A DNA stretch of 64,000 bases. It comes from Sipunculus nudus (lineage: Eukaryota; Annelida; Sipuncula; Golfingiida; Sipunculidae). Location: positions 71,890,929 to 71,954,928 of the forward strand of contig CM049312.1 in the NCBI GenBank assembly GCA_026874595.1, read 5' to 3'. Positions 14,001 to 26,578 of the stretch are shown here, piece after piece. Made by a program: the position numbers and the translations under genes. Position 1 is the first letter of the stretch. Each line of letters opens with the position of its first letter. Under the pieces are notes generated by a model. It ran no database searches. It saw only the letters and a program-made list of their open reading frames with translations, and was not told where the DNA came from.

Positions 14001-14040
14001 TACAAGAGTACATAATTGCTACCAATCGCCTTTAAAGTGT
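11040..14040 (+). mobile_element. Decayed non-LTR retrotransposon (LINE, jockey/CR1-like)
   Basis: Translation across frames recovers an endonuclease-reverse transcriptase protein broken by many stops and frameshifts. Near 11080-11115 there is DIIALTETWM, the apurinic-endonuclease motif. Near 11340-11400 there is a GKFNVD-like block. From about 12460 to 13100 the reverse transcriptase reads VSLDASNTFDRVW, then GVQQGSILG, then IADNASFF, where the catalytic Y/FADD has become ADNA. From about 13390 the C-terminal region reads TSCE, LSERHKIRKL and, near 13830, a CPCGNESDTAKHFF zinc-knuckle-like motif typical of invertebrate LINEs. No poly(A) tail or target duplication was found. The element is inactive. 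Confidence 0.85.
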
Positions 14041-14708
14041 TTAAAGGCACCTAGGTAGTCAGAGAGGCGCTAATACTAATGTCACTGCAAAAACGTATCC
14101 TCTGAAATTCTTCATTTTTTGCATGTTGTACATTAAAGTTTGCTGATATGTGCATAGGTGCATATGTTGGTAAAATTATGATAAACGTAAATATTATACG
14201 CATTCGGCTGATGAAACGAGTTGCATTAAATTATTATTGAACAAATGCACATGTAGGTGCAATATGCATGCATTTACAACTTTTCCAATCTTATTTATTA
14301 TATCATGTGGATTTATTATTTGTATATGAGGAGAAGAATTTCTAAAGGGTTGTGCCCTGTTTTCAAATCCTCTTGCTGTTTTGCAATAAATATTGTTTAA
14401 ACCAAACTTGATAATACTCCATTCTCGAGTTAAGAAGGGCAAATTTATTATTCGTTGCTGTCTTGTTGAGAATTTTATTAGGAAGAGTGTTGCTTAACTA
14501 AAAAAGGCAACATGGTAATTTTAATTAAATCAAAGTAGTCGAGTTCTGTATGAAGTATGAATAGAAATTTTGCATCCTCAACGTTTCATATGTCTAGGAT
14601 ATCTTAAATGAATCTCTTTGGCTTTATAGTCTTCACGAGACGCATTAAAATCCATAAGTTAAGGGAAAATGCCATTTTGGAAAAAATATCGCAACGTTCA
14701 TATCTTAA

Positions 14709-15218
14709 GGGGCCTTTACACAGAATAGCCACCTTTGTGCCTCCCGTGTGCGACCACGAAATTTACGAGGTCGTCGTAGGAGGCTCGAAGAAGGCAGAAT
14801 GGTTGCCTTGGTCGTTCAAAGGTGGTACACAGGAGTTTCAGACATCGCCACGGACGTCACGGACGCCTTGAGTTTTTTGAACATGTTTAAAACTATCGCA
14901 CAAAGGTCGCCCAGGATGTGGGTTGCTCAAAGGTGGCTCAAAGGAGGCAGAAGGGAGGCAGAAGCATTGTCATGGTTGTAAAATGACGGCAGACGAGGTC
15001 GCGCTGGTGGCACAGGGGAAGTAGAGGGAAGGCAGGCATGAAAATGCCCTAGTGCTGCATTTTGGCAGGTTCAAGGGAGGCACAAGTATCGCTGAAACGG
15101 TTATGGAGCAGTTACACAGAAACAGGATTTTTTTGGGGTTAGGCTACCATTGAGCGTCCTGGTCATTTTGTGGTCGCTCAAAGGTGGCACAAAGGTGGCA
15201 GCCCTGTGTAAAGGGGCC
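14709..15218. mobile_element. piggyBac-like MITE flanked by TTAA
   Basis: Both edges abut TTAA (14705-14708 and 15219-15222). The inverted ends read GGGGCCTTTACACAG and CTGTGTAAAGGGGCC and are followed by a shared GCCACCTTTGTGCC word in inverted form. The interior repeats CTCAAAGGTGGC-type words and GAGGCAGAAG. There is no transposase. TTAA duplication is the hallmark of piggyBac-type transposition. Confidence 0.7.
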
Positions 15219-15539
15219 TTAAGTGGTTGATCGAGTGCATTGTAACGAGTAACCAGCTTGGCCACACGACATTATGCACCTATAGAAAAAATGGAACAGA
15301 ATTTGTCGAAGAAATGAAATGTCGAAAGCGGTGTACATAATCAAGTTAAAACATAAATATTGTATTGATCTCATTTGATTTTATTTTCATATACACATAT
15401 TGGTTACGACTGGTTTTGATGTCCGAAGCAATCACCTTCCATTTTGTGTGGAGGTATATTTTTCATGTTAGCTTAAATAAGAATCTTCATATACAAAATT
15501 CCATTCAGGTTTGGAATGAACAGGTGACAAGTAAATAGT

Positions 15540-15800
15540 ACACGATTATCAGGACGTCATCCAGGTTCGATGCACCGCAAGTGCGGGGCCGAGGTGTGTA
15601 ATCATTCCCTTAGCCGGGTCCTAAGACAGAGGAATCTATGAAAGAGGCACTCGTTTTTGAGTGAAACGCACTTCCCGTTAAAAATGAAGAGCACTGAACC
15701 TCGATTGGTTTCGACCATGAAAAACTCACAGCTCCTCTGACTGAAATTCGGATCTACGATATCCTAACTTTAAGCTCTGTGCTCTTACCCTATATACCAT
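15540..15800 (-). mobile_element. tRNA-derived SINE, older copy
   Basis: The minus-strand head at about 15790-15740 retains a degenerate A box and a B box (GATCCGAATTTCAG). The body (GCACTCGTTTTTGAGTGAAACGC on +) matches the element at 46730-46990 (GCACTCGTTTGTGAGTTAAACG). The pair defines one SINE family in the window. Confidence 0.55.
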
Positions 15801-15896
15801 GCACACAGAAGCCGATGCCATCTTCTTGTTGATTACCGTTTTTTTTTTCTTGAATTTAGTGTTATTATACCACCACTCCCATTATGCCACAATTTT

Positions 15897-17480
15897 TTTT
15901 AGCTCAGCTGACTGTAAGTCAACTAAGTATAGGAATGGCGCTTTGTCCGTCGTCCGTCCGGTCGTCTGGCCGACCGGTCGTCCGTTAGCAGCGTACAAAC
16001 CTTACATGCTGGTCCTAGAAACTTCTAAGTGACCATCCAGGGAGGTCAATAAAAAAGAAAATCTCCTTGGATATCTAAAATTAGGTCACTACGACCTATA
16101 TCCTCCGAGCTATGGGGCTTGTATATTACCCCCACCGAATAATGAAAAAAATGTTATAAAACCACCAATATCTTGATAATTAATGCATGGATTGTCATGA
16201 AACTTGCCTTGAATATTGACCATAACTAGTTTTGTCAGTTCCCGAAAAATGGTGGCGCCACCTGTATTTTTCTTATTTTTCCGAATATTTTTCTATTTTT
16301 TTACTATAAAATGACAACAATCATGTCAGTTTCTAAGCTATGATTCCATCTAATGTCCCAAAATCTGATGTGTTTATTGATCACAAGTGGATGCCCTATG
16401 GTAATCATCCTGTCTGTCTGTGTGTTCATCTGTCTGTCTGTCCTTCTGTCCATCCACACAAATATGTTTCCAGAGGAAACACAAGGCTGGATCGACATAG
16501 GGCTTTCAAACATGACTTACACATGGCCCACCTCTAAAGAAAGAACCTGTATGATTTTTGGGTCATAAGGTCAAAGGTCATTGTCACAAGACTCCCTTAT
16601 TTAAATGATTATGGCTGCATTTTAAGCCAAGCTTTTCATCCCAAACTTTCCATCTTGCACATTTAGCTGACTTGCCAGTATAGGGAGAGCATAAATAAAT
16701 TTGGAGTCAAAGGTCAAGGTCACAGGGGCCATATATTCACAAATTATTGGTATAACTGACATATTAGTTTCAAACTTAACTTATATATGGCTCACCATTA
16801 AAGAAAGAACCCCGTCGACTTTAGGGTCTAAAAGTCAAAGGTCAAGGTCACAGGACCAATTTCTTCAAAAGGAATGTGTATGCATTTCAAGCCAAACATT
16901 TCATCATAAACCTTCCATTTTCAAAATATTACTCACCTGTCAATAGGGGAAGATTCTTTTCGATTTGGGGTCATAAGGTAGAAGGTCAAGGTCACAGGGC
17001 CCATCCATTCACAAACTAGTTTATGGATGATAATTCTGCTTTAGCTAGACAGATCGGCTTCTAACTTGATTTATTAAGGACCCACTACTTAAGTAAGAAA
17101 CATTTTGATTTTCAGGGTCAAGACGTCAAAGGTGAAGGTCACGGGAGCCATATCTTTAAAATGATTGTGGACCCAATGTAAATCAAACTTTTCATCCCAA
17201 ACTTTCCATATTTCACACATGGTTTACTTGCCCAATGTGAAAGAAATCTGTAGATTTTGAGGTTACCTGGTCAGATGTCAAGGTCACTGGACCCACACCC
17301 AATCATTTAGAAGATTGTTTCAATAATCTAAATGCTGCAAGTTCGAGGATAATAAGTTCTCAGATTTTTTTTGTCACAAGGTCATTGGTTCATGTCACAG
17401 GACCTTCATTCTGATAAATTTCTTTAAAAATATCCTTAATGACGGCTGATCATCGAGACCCCTGGGTCCCTAGTTGAGTA
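15897..17480. repeat. Bivalve-type repeat with about 140-bp tandem array
   Basis: It starts with a hairpin-forming AGCTCAGCTGACTGTAAGTC word and a CGTCCGTCCGGTCG run. From about 16553 to 17410, a block resembling GGTCATAAGGTCAAAGGTCA plus AGGTCACAGG recurs roughly every 125-150 bp (near 16556, 16704, 16824, 16965, 17115, 17260, 17375). Frames within are artefacts of the repeat. No gene is seen. Confidence 0.75.
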
Positions 17481-20400
17481 TGGGTAACTGGATCCTGCAT
17501 GATTATTTGTAGGTTTACCCGTGGAAGAAAGAAAATTCACAGTCCCTTTGAAGGCGTGCAACGGCACATACTCCACAAAGGGGCAGTGGTAGAATGAAAT
17601 AAACTAATAGGAATAGAATAAGGCTACATCGTGAGCAGTGTGCCGATCAAGCATACTGTCTTGAAATTTAACATATTTCATCATTATTAAAGGAAGGCTG
17701 CACGTAGCGCAACTCTCTTGTACAGTTAATAGACTTTTTTAAATAAGTGGAAGTGGTTTTGTTAGAGGGGTTTTAATTTTCGCGCCTTTAGCGGGAGCTA
17801 GATTTGCGCGTTAATAAGAACACGCGTAAATTCGATGCGATCATTCGGAAGATTCCAGCGTTCTCGTCTGACACAAAGTCATGTGGGCCTGGTAATGGTC
17901 GCTTGAGTTGAGGCTTCTTCAACCAGATTGTTAGACGGGTCATGTTGTCATAAGAGTTCATAGCAAGTGATTTCTCGAGAAAGACCTCTTTCATTTATAG
18001 TAGTTCGTAGAAGAAACAGTGAAACATAAGTAGCCTTTTAAGACACCCCTAGCCCTTCCCATAGCTTTGAAGTACGGCTGAGCTGAGAGCGATCTGCGAC
18101 TGTTGTCAGTTCTGTTTGTAGTTTGGACATAGTTGGCTGCTTCTGGTTAGTATAATCACAGTTGTTGTTGTAGATATATTGTTAGGTGGGATGAAGGTTA
18201 CGTTACAAGCCTGTCTTTTATAAATATTTTAATAATTAGATACAGAATTTATTACCTTACATACGGATTTGTGCGAAAATTCGAACTGCGCTAATCCTAT
18301 AAAATGCAAAAAATGCGCGAAAATTCAGATACGCCAAATTAACCACTTCACAGTATCTTTAAAGGTTCTCACGACCAACTCGTGTTGCACATTCTGTTTC
18401 TCAGTAGGCGCAGAGATGTAGCTCTCTGAACACTGTACTCATTTTTCGTTGTGAGAAGTTGCGTGCAATTTTATATAACACAATTGGAGATACCAACAGG
18501 CCACTGCGCATCAAAACTGAATGCAATACAGCAGCGATACCATATCCAAATGTTTTTACTTTATTGATTAACTATTAACATGGAACTTACAGATATCGCC
18601 ATTTATGTAACCTTACTCCCAGGCAAAATGCGATACAAAATAATATTCATGTACGTTTTCTTTAAAAAATAAAAGAATCAGAAAAAAATATAAGAAAAAA
18701 CACAGTACTGAACAAATATGGTCATTCCACAAAATTCTTTAGCCTGATAGTGGCTTAACCAAATACATCTATACAGTATCAGTCATGTTCCCTTATTAGA
18801 CAATTTGGTTGCAATATTTTCGGCTCATCCAATATCTTGTTCGTTTTGCTAGGTTTGCTATTCATTTAAATCGTGTATATACGACTTAGCATATGCATGC
18901 ATTTATATTAGATTGATAACCTACTTTAAGTCGTGACACTAGTACTACAAAAAACTGCACTGTCATAGCAATGCATCTGTTGCATCGGTATCTATGTAAA
19001 CAGCAGCTAACCTGATCTATAGGCTGCCTGTGATAAAGAAAAACATACGAATACATGTGAACGTGTAAACCAAAGTTTTTTTAACAGCTTGTACATCACA
19101 GCACATGCTGAAAAAAATCCTTCTATAATTTGAGGATTTTGCTTGGTATAAGAAGCGTTATTCCGCTATTAACTTTGTTACGACACGTCCCTCTGCCACC
19201 AAATTCTCAGCATATTTGTTGTCACCTTCACGCTGTCCTCGGAGTACCTTCGTGATTCAACCCCGCGCACTTATTGAACACCGACATGTTTATATTTCCA
19301 AGATTCTCGAAACCTCTGATGGGGTGTGTGTGTGAGTGAGGGGGGGGGTGCAATTTTGCGTACACACTTAAACCCATATGTCACATGTCACAACTCCATG
19401 TCAAGTCTAGAAATAAATATCTCCCCCAAGATATATCTGTAGAAGAACTCCTCTATGGTAGCGCATATGCAAACAACACCAGAAATGAAGAAATCTTTAC
19501 ATCTGTATGTTCATACATAGAAAACACAAACCGGTTTAAAACATAAAAATCTCCCACAACACCTCCAAAACACAGACATACAACTATAACACTTCCACTT
19601 ACCAAACATCCACTACCAAACACAACCCCTACCATAACACTGAATACTGCCATCGTTTTATATTTTATATTTTATATTTTATATTTTATACTAGAAATAT
19701 TAGGGAGAGAGTCAAGATAAGCTTTAAGTAGCTTGCACTTAATCCCATTGATGTCTGTACCATAAGATATGTGCATATTCAATAAAATATCTCAAACAAA
19801 CATGATGTGTGTAGATATTATGGGTATACCGCTAGTCAGCAGAGCCCTCATCAGCAATACTGATAAACACTTGCAATCCTCCTGTCCACCATCTGGCTGC
19901 GTGCCCCCGCGTACAAGGCTTTGCCATATCGCTGACCACTGGCCTTGTCAGTGCGCAACTACACTGCATGTTCATAAGCATGTTGATTAATATATCAACA
20001 TTTTCTAGAAAACTTTTAATTTCACACAAAAAAAAATTGTTTTTATAATCATGCATGTGGTCATAAAGACGAGAAATATAGCCTTTTAAGATTTTAGCCG
20101 ATTATGATACCTTAAATGCCCGATAATGTATTGTAATATGAATTAGAGAGTTCTAGGTTAGCCAAACTACTTTCGCTGAGATATTCCATTTTAAAGAGGG
20201 TAAAAAAACTAGCTAAACATTCAGCACCCTATACACCTGTGCGTTCAATGGATAAAAGAATCACTGATAAACCGATGATGTTTTAACAGTTGGAACATAT
20301 ATGCATGGTACAAGACCGTAAATGACGCATTGAAGGACAAGCTTCATACCAAGCCTCAAAAGTACCTGAGAATTATTGCAAGAATATGGCAGACCACAAA

Positions 20401-20557
20401 TAAAAAAATGTATGGATGATATCCTAAATCTCCCTAACCCTGCTTAATGAAGCTGTATTACGTACAGTGTGACGTGTTCTTTTGGTTTCATTGTTTATAA
20501 CACAATGCTAAACTTTCTGTTAGTGTGATCCAGGGGCGGATTAAGAGGGGGCGCAGG
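17481..20557. other. No gene seen
   Basis: Short frames without recognisable motifs and no clear inverted-repeat element. The 7-bp minisatellite lies within it. Confidence 0.5.
19653..19692. repeat. (TTTTATA)n minisatellite
   Basis: About five copies of a 7-bp TTTTATA unit. Confidence 0.9.
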
Positions 20558-21150
20558 GGGCGGGCATAGCCCGATTTAATCGGACTCAATATTATTAGGC
20601 CCTGCCATATATTGAGTCCGATAGCCATACACTGAGAGTTTCTACAATATAAGCTACGGAAGATGCAATGGATCCGTTGCATCTTCTTTGCCGGCCTGTT
20701 TACTGCCAAACAACAAGACACAGAATTACACCATTTTAATGCAAATAAGTATGTGTTTCATGGTTTGATAGCAACTAAAATTAAATTTGATCATCATTTT
20801 TTAAACATTTACTGACCTTTTTACCAGAGGCATGTCGGCGAGTTTAGTAGGGACAGAGAAGAACAGTCGAATGGGCACACTTGAAGACCTCACTGGGAGC
20901 CTTGCCAACTCGAGTGATTGACAGCTAAAAGTTTGATACATTTTGTTTCAACCCTGTCAACGGGCCCAACTCTGAAGAGTGACGCGCTGGCACCGGGTAA
21001 TAAACACCTGTTAACCTGGTTACAAGGGCATTGGATGGTGTGTAGTCTGAGGCTTATATTGTAGAAACTCTCACTGTATAGCTATCGGACTCATTATATG
21101 GCGGGGCCTAATAATATTGAGTTCGATTAAATCGGGCTAGGGCGGGCACT
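20558..21150. mobile_element. Inverted-repeat element with arms of about 100 bp
   Basis: The left arm (20560-20660) contains AGCCCGATTTAATCGGACTC, ATTATTAGGCCC and GAGAGTTTCTACAATATAAG. The right arm (21043-21145) carries the same text inverted, with scattered changes. The interior of about 380 bp holds no protein. It is a candidate non-autonomous DNA transposon. Confidence 0.7.
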
Positions 21151-22864
21151 CCGGAACGACCAAACGTTATTACTACTTAAAGAACCCCACTGGGCGGACA
21201 CTCCGTTATTCAGAACAACGGACACAACGTCCAACAGTTACAATCACACCTCTTAACGGACACCTAACGGCAGGAATGACCGGTGTCAATACAGATATGT
21301 TGTATCTATAAATTTATTCTGCTACCGGTACGCTTCTCATTACTTTAGAATAATTTGAATTATTTTGAGTCGAATGTTTGACAGGAAGCAATGGCAACAA
21401 AACGCTCCATTTACCTTCAAATCTTTAAACTGTGCGTTTTAAACGTTTGTTTAAGTTATTATCACAAAAAAAAAAACGTTATTTGTAGAGCTTCCATTAT
21501 GCCGACTCTATACTGAAGTGACATTGTCATCCTGATTTTGGGCCACATTATTTTTTCACAGGCCCGAAATCGAGAATAATAATGTATTGAGTTGCCAGGT
21601 GTTTAAATATATATTGTCTCAGGGGCCATGACTTCTCGCATGGTTTTGGACTCAATTCGGCCTTGGAATTTAGATCAAAGGCGACCAAAGACGTTAATTA
21701 TTACCCTGTTTGGTGACTGATGCGTTTGGTCATAGTGCAGACTGATGCACTGTTGCCTGTCATTCCTTTCAGATAAAGTTTTTTTTCTGTATTGATGGAA
21801 ACATAACCATTGGCTCTGACATGGTCCAATCACTGGTAATATAACAAACGTCTCATGAATAAGCGTTACGCAGACCAATCAAAAGGGCGTATAGAATTTT
21901 ACATATATATCCATCTTTATTTATTGGCATGTAACTTTGCGATCGTGACGGGCGTTAACAACCATTCAAACCAAAAAATGTAGCACATAAACTGACCTGT
22001 CAACATCCACTGGGGGATATACAGGATTTTACATGTATATACCGTGAGAGAACAAACACATTTTCATTTGCTGACAAATTTAGCCACTGGGTTGACTGAC
22101 ACCTGGGATTTTGACCTGCAGCAGCAGTCTTTTGAGTTTGAACCCTGCTACCTAGGTCAGTTGGGGCCTCTTTATTGACCCTTAATTAGCGCAAGCCAAA
22201 GTGGGCGGATGACCTAGTTATAGTTCTCGTGGGCCATAAGCTCCTCGTTAAAGACATGAATAGACTTGACATATACATGAGGAATGGTTAAGAGTAATAA
22301 AAGAGGAATTAGATCTCAATACTGATTCATTTTAACAACTCTCACATTTACATAATAGTCTTCGAACTAGGACAAACTTTCTCTTCCCACACAATTTTTA
22401 ACTCATTTATTTTCTTCAAAACTGTATTTCAGTGGATTACACCGTCTTCAAAGGCATATATCTCACAAACTCTCTGACATGAAGCTAAATATTTAGCACA
22501 TATGTTTTGAAACATATTGTCTAAAACGTTTTTTCTTTCTCTTTATTAGATAGCTTATTTTGAAAACTGTTCATCCCATTTAAAACCAGTCACTTGTTAT
22601 GTTGTCAAATTTAAGTAGCAGGGAAGACGAAATAATATGTAATAAAAAACACCTGGACATATTTGTTTATTATTCTAATTTGGCATACTTACTGCCAAGT
22701 GTAAGATATATCGCGGTTTTTTTAATTTCGTTTTTTTAAATTAAATCTTCAGACCAGCAACACATATATTTATGTACAAGATTTACTGACGATTCAAAAT
22801 ATGTATATGTCATTCGAACCTCAATTATAAAAATGTCTACCAGCATTCCCGGCTAACTTGTCAT
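21151..22864. other. No gene seen; possible SINE remnant
   Basis: Near 22130-22145, GAGTTTGAACCCTGC resembles a tRNA B box, and the following 120 bp could be a decayed SINE body. Nothing else is supported. Confidence 0.35.
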
Positions 22865-22870
22865 ATAAGT

Positions 22871-22907
<37 letters not shown>

Positions 22908-23721
22908 ATATGTCTTTATAGTATAGTTATAGCATAGTATAGCATGATTTCTCAAATCCTTAACTCCGAGTTCTAGTATTATAGTCCAAAACCCTCCAGT
23001 CCAACCTGAGTTCCTAAAAAGTGGCTCGAGTCTCGATTCGAGTTAAAGTCCAGAAAGCCCGGACTCAATCCGACATCACTCCACATGATCGACCCTTATA
23101 AATACAGGATGTCAAAAAAATCCCCCCCCCCCCTCAAATTTTTCTCTGGTCCTGTATAGGCCCCTGGGATCATAAAATATGCTACAACGTCTTTGATATA
23201 AATCTACAATCCATTTATACTGCAGTTGTGAAAGGACTGTGTCATATCAAACTAGGTAACAAAATCCCAGACTTGCTGATCTATCACTCTTTTTTCTTCT
23301 GAACATTTTATAACAACTGAAATATCTCATCTCTTTTTAATATTCAACTTTAATCAAGTTGACGCAAAGCAGTGGAGCAAACCAAGTTAGGAGGACTTCT
23401 CGGCGGTTAAAACTACAAGTTTCATAAAAGTAAATTATCATACGAAAAATTGAAGACTCTTTTCACCATAAATCTAATTTATTATCTTATTTATTTGCAT
23501 TCACACTGTCAGGGGCAGACAAATAGTAATGGTAAACGAAAAGTCGATCACGTAGAGTTATGTCGGACTCGCGTCTGGACTTTCTGGACTTTAACTCGAA
23601 TCGAGACTCGAGCCGCTTTTTAGGAACTCAGGTTTGACTGGAGGGTTTTTGACTATAATACTAGGACTCGGAGGTAATTATTCGAGAAATCATGCTATAA
23701 TATACTATAACTATACTATAA

Positions 23722-23772
<51 letters not shown>
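22865..23772. mobile_element. Long-inverted-repeat element bounded by (AT)n
   Basis: The left arm (about 22870-23075) and right arm (about 23565-23770) are inverted copies over about 200 bp. Both contain (AT)n at the outer edge, then CTTTATAGTATAGTTATAGC-like text, CCTCCAGTC, and CTCGAGTCTCGATTCGAGTT. The arms can fold into a long hairpin. The central 490 bp has no protein. Confidence 0.75.
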
Positions 23773-23775
<3 letters not shown>

Positions 23776-24029
23776 GAACTATTAACAGAATATTATAAAA
23801 TTATTTTATACAAATAATTATGAAATAACTTACAATTGTACGGGATAAAGTGAAATTAGATTAACATTCTTTGGACTTGGACTCGAGTAGCCTGGACTTG
23901 CACCCGGATTCGGATGGTGTGAACTCTACATCATTTATCACGTATAAGCCTAGAAACCCGGACCGCGGACAAAATGTTCGTCGTTCAACCATAATAATAA
24001 TAATAATAGTAATAGTAATAATAGTGGCA

Positions 24030-24430
24030 GCTAATAATAAAAGAGTGCAGCTCTGTGACCTTGACCTTTTGACCCCGTGACCTAAAAAAATGATTGGCTT
24101 CTTCATCCACGGATGGATGGGCCAAATGTCAAGATGAAAGGTTTTGGGCAAACGGTTAGGATTAAAATGGGTCCATAAGCTTTTTCAAGAAGTCATTTCT
24201 GTGGCCTTGACCTTTGAGCCAGTAACCTCAAAATATTGTTCTCCATCCATGGGTAAGTGAGCCATATGTGAAAGATGATGGTCAAACGGTTTGGCTTAAA
24301 ATCGTACCACACTCCTATTCCGGATTGAAGGAAGGAAGAACGGAGGGAAAGGCGGACAGACGGACGCACGAACGGAGTTGTTACTATATTCCCTCCAGCA
24401 ACTTCGTTGCGAGGGGATGATAACTCTTAG
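24030..24430. repeat. Dispersed repeat ending in CCCTC..GAGGGG hairpin
   Basis: It contains two imperfect copies of a TGACCTTGACCTTT unit (near 24056 and 24204), a GGACAGACGGACGCACG run, and ends in a stem-loop (CCCTCCAGCAAC TTC GTTGCGAGGGG, 24391-24416). This is an end structure I associate with abundant bivalve repeats; family membership is inferred. Confidence 0.55.
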
Positions 24431-25106
24431 AAGGACAAAAAGTGTATGTTGTTCTGAAAAGCGTGGTGTCCGCCCTTGAGGAGTCCTTGAAGTAATAAAA
24501 ACGTTAGGTCATACCGAAGACTGGACGTTACGCGGGGAGTCCGCCAAAGATGATAAATTCTCGCATTCTCATTTGTATTCGAATGGATTGAACATTTTCA
24601 TTTAAATGCGCTTAGTCGCATTTGTACCCAACCCTGGTGTTGCCCAATGAATTCGGTATTTCCTGCTGATACCTCTTATAATAAATACATAAGAGGAAGC
24701 ATTTTTACAATAATGCAGGTCACCTCTGGAAAAACTGCTTCTTATAAAATCAGCCCATGTAATTTTGTAATTACATTGTATGTAACTATGTGATTTTAAA
24801 TCTGGTACAATGTTCTTTCCTAATGTGTATGAATATACGAAATATTCATTTTATTATTATTTAAACTATAAATTTGTAAATGCTGTGCTTTTATACGCGC
24901 AAGGTTGTCACTTTCTAGTGGGTTTGTATTAAATATACAAACAAAAATTATTTAGTTTTTTATATTAATTATTAAGTTTTAATGGCTTGAATATTCTTTC
25001 ACATTACAGCCGTCATAAAAACTTGCAAATCTCCGACTCTTCATCTTATAAGCTTTGTTGTATAAATTATTATCACATATCACCATGCGTGTTGTCTCGT
25101 GTTGTT

Positions 25107-25966
25107 AGTGAGGGTGCGCGATATAATCGATATATCGACATATCGGGATACTGCGATTCACGTATTTGGTAGCAGGATATTATTTCCGTATATCGATAAT
25201 TTTCCGATATTTTGTCAAGCGTGTCATTTCTTTCAAAACTGATTTGCTGTAGTATAAAAAAGATTTCTCTCAGGCCAAAAAAAAATTAATAAAAGTTATG
25301 GTTCTCAGGCACCGCCCGCGTCAATTTTAAACCCCCGTATCTAAAGTTTTGATTTTCAATATAAACTTACGAATTTGAGCTCCCGCAGCTCGGACATTTC
25401 TTTCAAGAAGATGAAATCATACAATTTTGATAAAATTTCCTTGGTAATATATTGCTTTTACTTGTTAAGCAAAATAAATCTGTTTGAACCATGCTTTTAC
25501 CTTACCATTTGACATTCTTATCGAAACATATATGAAAATTAAAAAATAAAAAAAAAAAAACTTCCCGCCCGCATTAATTCCTGAAAAAAAGTGCCTGAGA
25601 ACCAAACCTTATTTTTTGGCCTTACAAATTTTGACACCTAAATGGGTTGGGATAAGTGAAAGGCTTGAATTGAAAGCCTCAGACACGCTCAGGTCGTTGA
25701 GCAGGAAATGTACACGTAGGCTTAGTGGGCCAAATGATAAAATACCATTGCTTGTTTGCTTTGTAGACCAAATCTAATTTTCTGCTCGATGTGTGATTGG
25801 TAACATGATATTGCCCAACAGAAAAAAAAGTTATATATATCGACCAAAAATAGAATAATTTCTTGTAGATTGATTTAACGAAAATATCGCAGTACGTGTC
25901 GCAATACGTGACCACATATCGCAATATATAGCAATACGAAAATTGTAGGCGATACCCAGCCCTAAT
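25107..25966. mobile_element. Candidate hAT-like non-autonomous element containing a nested MITE
   Basis: The left end TTAGTGAGGGTGCGCGATAT and the right end (GGCGATACCCAGCCCTAAT) are inverted copies of the TAGGGCTGGGTATCG type, with repeated CGATATAT / GCGATATG words inside both. The MITE at 25273-25621 lies between them. The duplicated target was not resolved. Confidence 0.45.
25273..25621. mobile_element. GGCCAAAA MITE family, copy 1
   Basis: The inverted ends are GGCCAAAA…GGTTCTCAGGCA and TGCCTGAGAACC…TTTTGGCC. Next to the left end is CGCCCGCGTCAATTTTAA. The interior is AT-rich (AAGATGAAATCATACAATTT, ATTGCTTTTACTTGTTAAGC). It is about 349 bp and non-coding. Confidence 0.75.
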
Positions 25967-26384
25967 TATAATGCTGTCTTTCGGATATGGCATTACCTTC
26001 CGAGAAGGAATACATTATGATTCGCAGAATATAAATAAATAAGCTATGTGACATATATATTTATTTTCACCAGAAGATAATCCGTCTTTTTCATGATCGG
26101 TTGATTAGTTACTTGGTTGGTTGTTTTGTCTGTTAGCAAATTATACGTAAAGTTATGAACTGGGTTTTGATGAATTTTCTTAAAGAGTCAGGTGAAATTA
26201 TGAGGTAATCTGGATCACAATATATGATTGCTTAAAGGGTTTTACACCAATGCGGCATTTTTTTCACTGGTTACATTCCAGATTTGGTGATCCAGATTTT
26301 TGGCGGTCTCTGAATGCTTTCTGGTTTAGTAATAACGTATAACACAAGAAGTTGTGGGAGATATAACACCCTCGCCAGGAGTCA

Positions 26385-26387
<3 letters not shown>

Positions 26388-26439
<52 letters not shown>

Positions 26440-26518
26440 GCGCCTAACGACCACTTCGGTTTAACGGTAAGCTCCACCTATAAATATCAAAGATTTATCT
26501 ATGTTTCATTATATTTAT

Positions 26519-26578
<60 letters not shown>
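26388..26578. repeat. (AT)n and (AT)n(GT)n microsatellites
   Basis: (AT)n at 26388-26435 and (AT)n followed by (GT)n at 26524-26578. Confidence 0.95.
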
